Position numbers and translations under genes: made by a program. A stretch of 64,000 nt of DNA from Owenia fusiformis (lineage: Eukaryota; Annelida; Polychaeta; Sabellida; Oweniidae): the NCBI GenBank assembly GCA_903813345.2, contig CAIIXF020000005.1, positions 16,125,375 to 16,189,374 on the forward strand. The letters run 5' to 3'. Of the stretch, positions 62,401-64,000 are shown in pieces. The notes below the pieces were generated by a model that was not told the DNA's origin, made no database searches, and was given only the letters and a program-made list of their open reading frames with translations. The number at the start of each line of letters is the position of its first letter. Within the stretch, counting starts at the first letter, position 1.

Positions 62401-62979
62401 CTAGATACAAGCCCCTGTGACCCCCTCCCAATATATGACTACATGGGTATGAACACTTCTCAGGGGCGTAGCCAGCTTTCAGGGGGGTGCGATTGTGGAA
62501 TAAACTAGCCAAAAAATAAGATTTATTTTGAATTTTACAAAAATTGATGCAACTTCCTTCAAAATTGAGTTAGAAGCTTCACATAAAAAGCATTTTAAAG
62601 CTCTTTTCTTTTTCTTTTCATGCATGGGTTTATTTTATTGGTTATGGGGGTTACGCCTATGCTTCTCACACAGTGGGGAGGTGTGTAATATGGGAATGGT
62701 GATATGGTGATAAAAAAATTTACGAAAGCACCAAAATCAACTCCACCAGGCTAGTCCAACCCACAGCACAGGCTCTTTGGAGAGTTTGAATATATTTAAT
62801 TTAAAATCTAAAGTAAACTAGTACTTACCACCCATGGTTTATCCATGAATTGGTATATGGAGTGAAGGGAGTTGAGACTTGGGACGCAACCATACTGAAG
62901 GCCTAAGATGATGTTCTTCCAAGAGGAGTTTGCATCGCGAACATATTGCCGTATGAGTACAAAATCGGGCTTAAATGAC
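13816..62979 (-). CDS. SYN: synapsin, nine exons, 5' end outside the window
   Basis: Synapsin is a phosphoprotein that tethers synaptic vesicles to each other and to actin and controls their release from the reserve pool. The exons (62829-62979, 59891-59980, 21692-21754, 20964-21106, 20567-20641, 18891-18993, 17389-17504, 14307-14543, 13816-14026) join in frame with GT-AG junctions to about 395 residues. Diagnostic C-domain sequences include [56 protein letters not shown] (ATP-binding loop), [27 protein letters not shown] and [21 protein letters not shown]-rich linker and a short E-like end ([16 protein letters not shown]) follow. The N-terminal A and B domains must lie beyond 64000. The 38 kb intron contains TIMP on the opposite strand. 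Confidence 0.95.
14307..14543 (-). CDS. SYN: synapsin linker exon with polyglutamine tract
   Basis: This 237-bp exon has an ATTCCAG acceptor and a GTAAGT donor. It encodes a low-complexity stretch rich in G, P, Q and S, including thirteen consecutive glutamines (mostly CAG, near 14365-14403). It corresponds to the proline-rich region between the C and E domains, which in synapsins binds SH3 proteins. Confidence 0.9.
15808..15963. repeat. dispersed repeat with complementary ends
   Basis: It begins TGTCACCACCTG and ends GGAGGTGACATAATAATAA, so the ends pair (TGTCACC with GGTGACA). The centre is a run of decayed words such as CCAAACACCA and CTGAACACC. A related centre without clear ends occurs at about 40915-41010. 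The end style resembles TGTCCCCACC...GGTGGGGACATAAAAAT of the pearl-like element at 51.8-53.5 kb, suggesting a shared family. Confidence 0.45.
17389..17504 (-). CDS. SYN: synapsin C-domain end exon ([16 protein letters not shown])
   Basis: This 116-bp exon has a TTTTAG acceptor and a GTAAGT donor. The usual family sequence around MPLIGE reads LTLLGE here, with proline replaced by threonine. Its 5' edge is partly duplicated about 100 bp upstream in the intron (17578-17606). Confidence 0.9.
17476..17606. repeat. partial duplication of a synapsin exon-intron boundary
   Basis: A 17-bp exon segment (17476-17492, CCTAATAAGGTCAGTGA) recurs exactly at 17578-17594 inside the adjacent intron. It is followed in both places by CCTAAAAT(T)GG, the splice-acceptor side. 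The intron copy lacks the bases in between. On the minus strand it would offer a second acceptor (CAATTTTAG) whose reading frame soon meets a TGA. Confidence 0.7.
17700..18840. mobile_element. pearl/Helentron-like element with tandem core and ACGG end
   Basis: Five tandem units, starting TTCTAC at 17788, 17923, 18067, 18202 and 18354, are 135-152 bp each. The unit includes AAAATGGCGGCCATTTT, AGTGTCATTAGAC and CACATACCAAATATG. A degenerate part follows, then a (GGAC)n microsatellite at about 18751-18790, and the end TTCGATGGGATAAAAAT. ATCCCATCGAA near 17727 complements TTCGATGGGAT near 18822. Tandem cores plus an ACGG microsatellite are known from bivalve pearl elements, later linked to Helentrons. 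No protein is encoded. Confidence 0.68.
18891..18993 (-). CDS. SYN: synapsin C-domain exon ([17 protein letters not shown])
   Basis: This 103-bp exon has a TTTAAG acceptor and the weaker donor GTAATA. It is hemmed in by transposons: a hAT-type element begins 33 bp upstream of its acceptor and a pearl-like repeat ends about 50 bp past its donor. It ends GKEYIIE. Confidence 0.92.
19027..20026. mobile_element. 1000-bp hAT-type non-autonomous transposon
   Basis: The ends are inverted copies beginning CAGTGTTTTTCCTAAG. A perfect 8-bp duplication GTGGTACC flanks the element (19019-19026 and 20027-20034). CAGTG-type termini and 8-bp duplications are the hAT signature. The exact outer repeat is about 16-18 bp. 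Internal open frames of 60-80 codons show no transposase or BED-finger motifs, so it depends on a transposase made elsewhere. It sits in a synapsin intron, 33 bp from the acceptor of exon 18891-18993. Confidence 0.9.
20135..20290. repeat. dispersed repeat, copy A
   Basis: It shares the order GGTTCACTT or GATTCACTTT, CCAAAAATT, GGGGG, CACTT, then AGAATGGTGAA and TGATTTTGAAAGAA with 22830-22995. Related ends of the CAGGGGCGTAGCCAG type occur at 62461. It is probably a short non-autonomous DNA element. Confidence 0.5.
20567..20641 (-). CDS. SYN: synapsin C-domain exon ([16 protein letters not shown])
   Basis: This 75-bp exon completes the preceding split codon, encodes [17 protein letters not shown] and ends two bases into a lysine codon. 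The donor is GTAAGT. The NTGSAM segment is nearly invariant in synapsins. Confidence 0.93.
20964..21106 (-). CDS. SYN: synapsin C-domain exon ([14 protein letters not shown])
   Basis: This 143-bp exon lies between a TTTAG acceptor and a GTGAGTAG donor. It encodes 47 residues through [12 protein letters not shown] plus two bases of a methionine codon completed by the next exon. Confidence 0.93.
21107..21691. other. synapsin intron
   Basis: Intron between exons 21692-21754 and 20964-21106. AT-rich; nothing recognised in it. Confidence 0.6.
21692..21754 (-). CDS. SYN: synapsin ATP-loop exon ([15 protein letters not shown])
   Basis: This 63-bp exon has 21 codons and phase 0 at both ends, with a TTTCAG acceptor and a GTATGT donor. 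The GHAHxGxGK segment is the flexible glycine-rich loop over the ATP site in synapsins, and the lysine of PVVVK contacts ATP in that family. It is the first exon downstream of the TIMP-bearing intron. Confidence 0.93.
21941..22116. mobile_element. CAGTAAAAC-type MITE, copy 1
   Basis: Ends CAGTAAAAC...GATTTTACTG are inverted and flanked by TA on both sides, as in Tc1/mariner derivatives. The inside repeats words such as GTGGAACAC and AGAACACCTCTATAAGTG. Four related copies occur in the window. Confidence 0.65.
22257..22507. mobile_element. 251-bp MITE with 33-bp imperfect TIRs
   Basis: GAGCC...AGGAAAA..GGTCTTATCACA at the left matches the inverted right end at about 27 of 33 positions. ATTT flanks both sides and may be the target duplication. 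There is no coding capacity. Confidence 0.6.
22830..22995. repeat. dispersed repeat, copy B
   Basis: Related to 20135-20290 (shared GGGGGTTCAC, CCCAAAAATTCTATGGGGG-like core and AGAATGGTGAA). It ends in a C12-13 run followed by CTGGCTACGGGCCTG. Confidence 0.5.
23625..23820. mobile_element. 196-bp hAT-like MITE
   Basis: Ends CAGTGATCCCCCCAG and CTGGGGAGATCACTG are inverted copies. The centre repeats TTTCAGGTGGGTGCA-type words three to four times. CAGTG ends suggest hAT, but an 8-bp duplication is not clear (ACATAAAG at the left, TAAGGTAT at the right). Confidence 0.6.
25299..25463. mobile_element. CAGTAAAAC-type MITE, copy 2
   Basis: CAGTAAAACCTGTCTAATAA at one end and AGGTTTCACTG at the other are inverted. 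The centre includes GTGTTCAGATTAGCAGGTGT and GTGTTCATATTAGAGAGGTG. It is the best preserved of the five copies. Confidence 0.7.
25667..26656. mobile_element. mariner-derived composite with two inverted 3' ends
   Basis: Both outer ends read inward as GGGTGTCTCAAAAAAATGTA, a Tc1/mariner-like TIR. About 300 bp of each arm (about 25667-25970 and 26365-26656) are inverted copies of the same transposase 3' end. The minus-strand arm holds a mariner-type C-terminal motif ([11 protein letters not shown]...[18 protein letters not shown]). The plus-strand arm holds the same region in decayed form. The roughly 400 bp in the middle does not match transposase. So the element has two 3' halves facing outward and no catalytic domain. 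Confidence 0.75.
25859..26059 (-). pseudogene. mariner transposase C-terminal fragment
   Basis: A 66-codon open remnant contains [19 protein letters not shown] followed by an [12 protein letters not shown]-type end. This matches the C-terminal end of mariner-family transposases, which follows the catalytic core (family pattern: WGYLK..., IPPE...V..N...R). The DNA-binding and DD(D/E) catalytic parts are missing. It is a relic, not a functional gene. Confidence 0.75.
30149..30289. mobile_element. CAGTAAAAC-type MITE, copy 3 (decayed)
   Basis: Shares AAAACTTGTCTTATCCCACC, GGGACTGGCCAAAACTGTTC and CAGATTAGCAGG with copy 2. The right end TTTTACAGTA is degenerate. Confidence 0.55.
30833..30930. 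repeat. short inverted repeat (about 25-bp arms)
   Basis: ACTCCAGAATTCATAG at 30841 and CTATGAATTCTGGGA at 30906-30920 are inverted copies with flanking similarity. It could be a tiny MITE or a hairpin. Confidence 0.5.
32714..32768. repeat. nested palindrome
   Basis: GGGCAGATATA at 32714 pairs with TATATCTGCCC ending at 32768. The centre contains a second palindrome, CCCGCTCCGAGCGGG. A related GGGCAGATATATTATATTGG word occurs near 33087, suggesting a dispersed small element. Confidence 0.5.
37380..37551 (+). promoter_or_regulatory. TIMP upstream region with RUNX and MEF2-like motifs
   Basis: Within about 70 bp of the TIMP start codon there are two ACCACA cores (37485-37490 and 37493-37498), as bound by RUNX factors, and CTAAAAATAA (37522-37531), a perfect MEF2 consensus. 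The transcription start is unknown, so these may be promoter or 5' UTR. Vertebrate TIMP1 has a functional RUNX-bound promoter element, which makes the pair notable, but short motifs occur often by chance. Confidence 0.3.
37552..37672 (+). CDS. TIMP: TIMP exon 1: signal peptide and CSC start
   Basis: The first ATG (context CACCATGG, close to the Kozak consensus) opens a hydrophobic signal peptide, and cleavage before CSCMPAHPQ would expose the inhibitory cysteine. The exon ends one base into a valine codon at donor GTAAGC. The following intron is 15.9 kb and holds the LINE and the second pearl-like element. Confidence 0.95.
37552..57581 (+). CDS. TIMP: TIMP, tissue inhibitor of metalloproteinases, five exons
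   Basis: TIMPs are secreted proteins that block matrix metalloproteinases by inserting their N-terminal Cys-x-Cys into the active site. The exons 37552-37672, 53551-53681, 53973-54081, 54384-54505 and 57357-57581 join in frame with GT-AG junctions to 235 residues. A signal peptide of about 23 residues ([14 protein letters not shown]...) precedes mature [13 protein letters not shown], the family signature. The NTR domain follows, then a Cys-rich C-terminal domain from about [15 protein letters not shown]. The mature protein has 14 cysteines; the vertebrate pattern has 12. One N-glycosylation site (NIT) lies in exon 2. The gene lies wholly inside a synapsin intron on the opposite strand. Confidence 0.96.
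42146..42545. mobile_element. 400-bp MITE, GGCAATCTGCGCGAGATTC ends
   Basis: The left end GGCAATCTGCGCGAGATTC is repeated inverted at the right end, and a second inner pair (GGTTCGGTTTTT with AAAAACCGAACC) matches too. The centre has no coding capacity. TAG lies near both edges, but the target duplication is unclear. Confidence 0.65.
44380..44740. repeat. decayed short tandem array (AGGGCTTATTTGCCACT)
   Basis: About fifteen variants of a unit near 17 bp, such as AGGGCTTATTTGCCACT, TTGGGCTTATTTCTTAC and AAATGCTTATATCTCA, follow each other. There is an apparent longer period of about 120 bp (CACAAATGCTTATATCTCA recurs with GGAATATTCTAA or GGACATTCTAA). Confidence 0.7.
46873..47042. mobile_element. 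CAGTAAAAC-type MITE, copy 4 (decayed)
   Basis: Shares GGGACAGGCCAAAATGTT, ACAGGTGTTCACAT and AAAGTGTTCACATTGAGAGG with copies 2 and 3. It ends GATTTTACTGA. The left end is worn. Confidence 0.6.
47562..50970 (+). mobile_element. 5'-truncated non-LTR retrotransposon (LINE) with 7-bp tail repeats
   Basis: The element begins inside the endonuclease domain, as usual for 5'-truncated LINE insertions. After the stop there is a 3' UTR of about 120 bp and a tail of four AATCTTG-type units (50943-50970) instead of poly(A). Microsatellite tails are typical of the CR1/L2-like group. It lies in TIMP intron 1, sense to TIMP and antisense to synapsin. A target duplication was not found. Confidence 0.85.
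47572..50823 (+). CDS. LINE ORF2-like endonuclease-reverse transcriptase, 1083 codons
   Basis: The protein carries the C-terminal part of an exonuclease-endonuclease-phosphatase domain: GDMNAHVN at residues 51-58, STIDF near 139-143 and the catalytic SDH at 166-168. The reverse transcriptase spans about 400-690, with [37 protein letters not shown] and the active site YADD at 657-660. Near residue 1000 there is a CX2CX9HX4C motif (CQIC...H...C), common after RT in CR1/L2/Jockey-type elements. No internal stop occurs. The first methionine is not the original start: the N-terminal endonuclease part is missing by 5' truncation, so the element cannot be fully active. The long clean frame suggests recent insertion. 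The exact clade is uncertain. Confidence 0.9.
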   Translation: MMADIYICFVYRPPSENSKYNISRNNKESIFEKIEMDVANFKKMGNVMIMGDMNAHVNAQMDKDFIQDDDNDELNDFLPANYQVDNVMRDRNSKKYEKTDAWGKEMLELCISSQMRILNGRTVGDSMGKLTCYQYNGASTIDFCIVDVELLKKVLFFKVQDLTEFSDHCQICVALDMVRVLNDNEDITNLEPIPVTPKWNDIIAEKFKVHMSSVGVEQEIKHVMGIKLREYNSNKDYLNDIVKKIVDIYKHATIAIKCRPIVSRGHSKNKKVKNKWFDTDCKCLKKRIRNIGVLVGQCPTDGNIKELYRLRKIYKSVIRKKKREYKDKLVRGVMKLEKNDPKAFWKTIEEFKDGKHDVKDDKCNQIAPDKWVRYFKDLMKENMEQVGKYDSKKDNNYTFIDIEHFNRGISMKELKKSINKLKSNKAVGLDSIRNEMLKNSPDMLIQVIRNLFNNILDNNIYPTQWRESLIKPLFKSGDYLLPNNYRGIALSSAMSKLFADILNKRMEEFIESQNIIHREQIGFKKNCRTADHLLILKQLIDKHVTVGKYLYTCFVDFRKAYDSIPRPLLLQKLKNLGMGGKIYDIIDNMYSSVIYRVKLKNGLTSPIHSKLGLKQGCLISPLCFNLYINDIIDIFDDQCKPVKIGSNDETLINVLLYADDLVLISETNEGLQYCLDKLKTYCSKWKLNINIEKTKVVIFNKSGKIIKHSHFKFGSINIEKVNEYKYLGFVLKSSGSLKHGISELSKKAMKVIFMMRQNFKFSTINVELHTKIFDMCVKPILLYGSEFWSMLHLKVDRRISQGDLKLESSYEDFIPEKIHNKFCKFLLGVNKYTSSYAVKKDLGRFPLAIDSLIYSIKYWLKCVHQTNADSLINISFRDKNNIYVKHMECILKYFHFQHVFENGSTFGIKRLLKAIKLEMQRKYIELNDRAIRENRKLGNYMKIDYNLERYLTLSVNKMLIFKMARFRLANHNLRIETGRHEKKKKDGTKQHRLEINERICQICNKGEVEDEKHFLLVCDGYKKCRFEFFNKLSFIDTFDNMSDKEKYNFLMTSDDFEIVNELIHFINKLFNQRRELFEKGKIV
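51040..51248. mobile_element. Tc1-like MITE, 209 bp
   Basis: The ends CACTGCCGTCAATAAATATG and (inverted) CAGTCCTCCTCATAGGTTTG match in part, with the shared run GGAAACC. They are flanked by TA on both sides (51038-51039, 51249-51250). The sequence style is that of Tc1-type ends; nothing is coded. Confidence 0.55.
51815..53483. mobile_element. pearl/Helentron-like element with 162-bp core repeats
   Basis: The core unit is exactly 162 bp: CAGAATGC starts at 52099, 52261, 52423, 52585 and 52747. Each unit includes AAAATGGCTGCCTTGACATT and TTTGAAATTGATCTACCAAA. A diverged copy precedes and degenerate copies follow. A (GGAC/AGAC)n microsatellite spans about 53368-53440, then the end GTGGTGGGGACATAAAAATG. 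The start TGTCCCCACC (near 51825) complements the end. The two pearl-like elements differ in core sequence but share design and the GG(A/C)CATAAAAAT style end. It sits immediately before TIMP exon 2. Confidence 0.72.
53551..53681 (+). CDS. TIMP: TIMP exon 2
   Basis: Acceptor TTATTTCCAG, donor GTGAGT, 131 bp. It encodes [14 protein letters not shown] and continues to ISKVYK. The VIKAKF segment matches the family VIRAKF core. It starts about 65 bp after the end of a pearl-like element. Confidence 0.93.
53973..54081 (+). CDS. TIMP: TIMP exon 3
   Basis: Acceptor AATTTTAG, donor GTAGGG, 109 bp. It encodes [20 protein letters not shown] and the cysteine of AACGV, equivalent to the partner of the first mature cysteine. 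Confidence 0.93.
54384..54505 (+). CDS. TIMP: TIMP exon 4
   Basis: Acceptor CTGTTTCAG, donor GTAAGTA, 122 bp. It encodes [19 protein letters not shown] and ends HCDCK at the junction between N- and C-terminal domains. Confidence 0.93.
54506..57356. other. TIMP intron 4
   Basis: Contains an open frame of 122 codons on the plus strand (54883-55251) without recognisable domain, signal or splice context; I do not call it a gene. A somewhat GC-richer patch near 56740-56880 has no assignable function. Confidence 0.5.
57357..57581 (+). CDS. TIMP: TIMP exon 5: C-terminal domain and stop
   Basis: Acceptor ATTTTCCAG, then 74 residues and TAG. It holds seven cysteines (VVPC, KETC, NQC, TNC, AMC, GGC, RTC). 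Two of them, in PTNC and WRTC, have no counterpart in the vertebrate pattern and may form an extra disulphide. It ends DRLKEP. Confidence 0.94.
   Translation, partial: VVPCFDKETCDKLNKEYKKGKENQCAWPFLDDPTNCYSTYAMCQKRKEGGCQWTRPKAWRTCLQKAKEDRLKEP
57825..57863 (+). terminator. TIMP polyadenylation signals
   Basis: AATAAA occurs at 57825-57830 and 57858-57863, about 245-280 bp after the TIMP stop codon. Either would suit 3' end formation; no transcript evidence is available. Confidence 0.5.
57930..58330. repeat. degenerate minisatellite, GATGTTACTAAGGG type
   Basis: Units of about 32-34 bp, such as TGTTACTAAGGAGATGTTAC plus TAAAGGGAATG, repeat about a dozen times with drift towards GATGCAACGAAGGGG variants. 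It begins about 65 bp after the second TIMP polyadenylation signal. Confidence 0.8.
59891..59980 (-). CDS. SYN: synapsin C-domain exon ([12 protein letters not shown])
   Basis: This 90-bp exon has exactly 30 codons, phase 0 on both sides, with a TTTTCAG acceptor and a GTGAGTAT donor. It ends YYPNHREM. The intron that follows it is the 38 kb one containing TIMP. Confidence 0.93.
59981..62828. other. synapsin intron
   Basis: AT-rich intron with one GC-richer patch at about 60360-60620 holding a 101-codon open frame without homology. That patch contains CTGCCCCTCGGGCAG-type palindromic words and looks like a repeat, not a gene. A repeat fragment with CAGGGGCGTAGCCAG lies at 62461. Confidence 0.5.
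62461..62690. repeat. CAGGGGCGTAGCCAG-type DNA element fragment
   Basis: CAGGGGCGTAGCCAG at 62461 is partly complemented by GGGGGTTACGCC near 62645. CAGGGGCGTAGCC ends are common on short invertebrate hAT-like elements. The internal sequence is AT-rich and non-coding. Confidence 0.45.
62829..62979 (-). CDS. SYN: synapsin C-domain exon ([11 protein letters not shown])
   Basis: This 151-bp exon lies between an ATTTCAG acceptor and a GTAAGTAC donor. It begins with the last base of a split codon and encodes 50 residues ending DKPWV. It is the most 5' exon visible; the preceding exon was not found up to 64000. Confidence 0.93.
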
Positions 62980-64000
62980 CTGAAATTAAAGAAAAGTCAA
63001 ACATATCTGAAAAGCCATCTAAAATAACCAAGAAAGGATAAAACACTTTGTCTATGATCAGTAAATGGGGAGTTAAAATCATACAAGTATGATACGGCCA
63101 TGCACTTTCAAGAGAAAGTCAATGGATATGACAGTTATCTGATTTTCCAAGAAAACCTTTTAACTTTTCCCAGTTTAATATGCTAGAAAACATCAGAAAT
63201 TGATGTATGATGGCATGATGATAAGCCACGTCTTCTCATTTCTTCTCATTCCTGAGATAAAACAGAAAGATGCTATAAGTATCAGAATGGTATGATGGCA
63301 TTCACATGTCAGTATACAGGGGTAGGGGTACATTTCAACCATAACACAGTGGTAATAAAAATGAATAACACATTTTCTATTGCACATAAATACAGGTTGA
63401 AGAAAAACCAAAATTACAATTTCTATGCCTTGAAACAAACTTATAATAATTAGAGTAAAACTTGTCTTAATGAACACCTCTCTCTAGTGAACACCTGTGT
63501 TTTGTAAACACCACTTCAAGACACATTTCACTATGGCTCCTGTATAAAATCCCCTCTCTGTAATAAACACCTACAACAAACACTTTTTGTGGCTCTATAG
63601 ATGTTCTACTTTACTGTAATTTTCTCAATAGTTCAATATTTTTTTACATTGTTGCAAGATTGCATTTGTCATAACACATAACCCTAGAGATGGAAACCAG
63701 ATTATAAATCATTTTTCCATTGTTATTGGTCCCATAAGTTTATATAAATTATTCATTATGCAGACTTACTGACCCTAAAACATCCAAATAGATTGACCCA
63801 TTCCCATTTGCATTTTCACCTTATATATCATGCCGTAAGGCCCTTAGAGATTAATGTCTTGTTTAGCGAGAACAAATTTTGAAGAAAAGAGCTACTGACT
63901 GGCTTTTTACAAGAAAATTGTATGAAAACAATTATACATTTCAGTGTAAAATGTTTCACAATGGAGGTTTTGATTGACTGCCACCAATGTTTTTAACTTT
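62980..64000. other. synapsin intron, 5' side
   Basis: No further synapsin exon was found. The expected preceding exon, with sequence leading to the VVR-SFKPDF junction, must lie beyond the window. One MITE copy is present at 63453-63616. Confidence 0.5.
63453..63616. mobile_element. CAGTAAAAC-type MITE, copy 5
   Basis: GAGTAAAACTTGTCTTAATG at the left and CTACTTTACTG at the right form the inverted ends. The centre repeats GAACACCTCTCT and AAACACCT words like copy 1. Confidence 0.6.

Overview
The window is animal nuclear DNA: AT-rich, intron-dominated and crowded with many unrelated transposon families. The host genes and the repeats fit a lophotrochozoan, most likely a bivalve mollusc. The bivalve call is an inference: two repeats combine tandem core units (about 135-152 bp and exactly 162 bp) with an ACGG-type microsatellite end, an architecture known from bivalve pearl/Helentron-like elements. 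The window cannot fix the species. || Two host genes are supported. Synapsin is on the minus strand: nine exons from 62979 down to the stop at 13816 encode about 395 residues covering much of the C (ATP-grasp-like) domain, a Q/P/G-rich linker and a terminal E-like domain. Its 5' exons lie beyond 64000. A complete TIMP gene (tissue inhibitor of metalloproteinases, 235 residues, five exons, plus strand, 37552-57581) sits entirely inside the 38 kb synapsin intron 21755-59890. This antisense nesting is known from vertebrate SYN/TIMP pairs and from Drosophila, so the window shows a very old gene arrangement kept here. || Layout. 1-1017: unassigned DNA with a pair of CRE octamers. 1018-7273: a decayed Ty3/gypsy retrotransposon on the minus strand (gag-protease, RT-RNase H, integrase), split in its RNase H region by a 2.04 kb terminal-inverted-repeat element with a 9-bp target duplication. 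That insert itself holds a tRNA-like SINE head and a 152-bp-arm palindrome. 7541-9205 and 11609-12312: two different elements, each with 51-bp inverted repeats starting CAC and a perfect 5-bp target duplication. 9362-9787: a short MITE. 13287-13565: a 39-bp minisatellite. 13816-21754: the 3' synapsin exons, with a pearl-like repeat and a 1000-bp hAT-type element closely flanking one 103-bp exon. 21755-59890: the giant intron, with a mariner-derived inverted composite, several MITEs, a 5'-truncated LINE with a 1083-codon open frame in TIMP intron 1, a second pearl-like element just upstream of TIMP exon 2, and decayed minisatellites. 59981-64000: further synapsin intron, one exon and MITE copies. 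|| The two host genes are related by position, not pathway: synapsin is a presynaptic vesicle phosphoprotein, TIMP a secreted protease inhibitor. No other host gene, functional tRNA or rRNA was recognised. All exon limits come from reading splice sites and protein similarity by eye; no search or alignment program was run.
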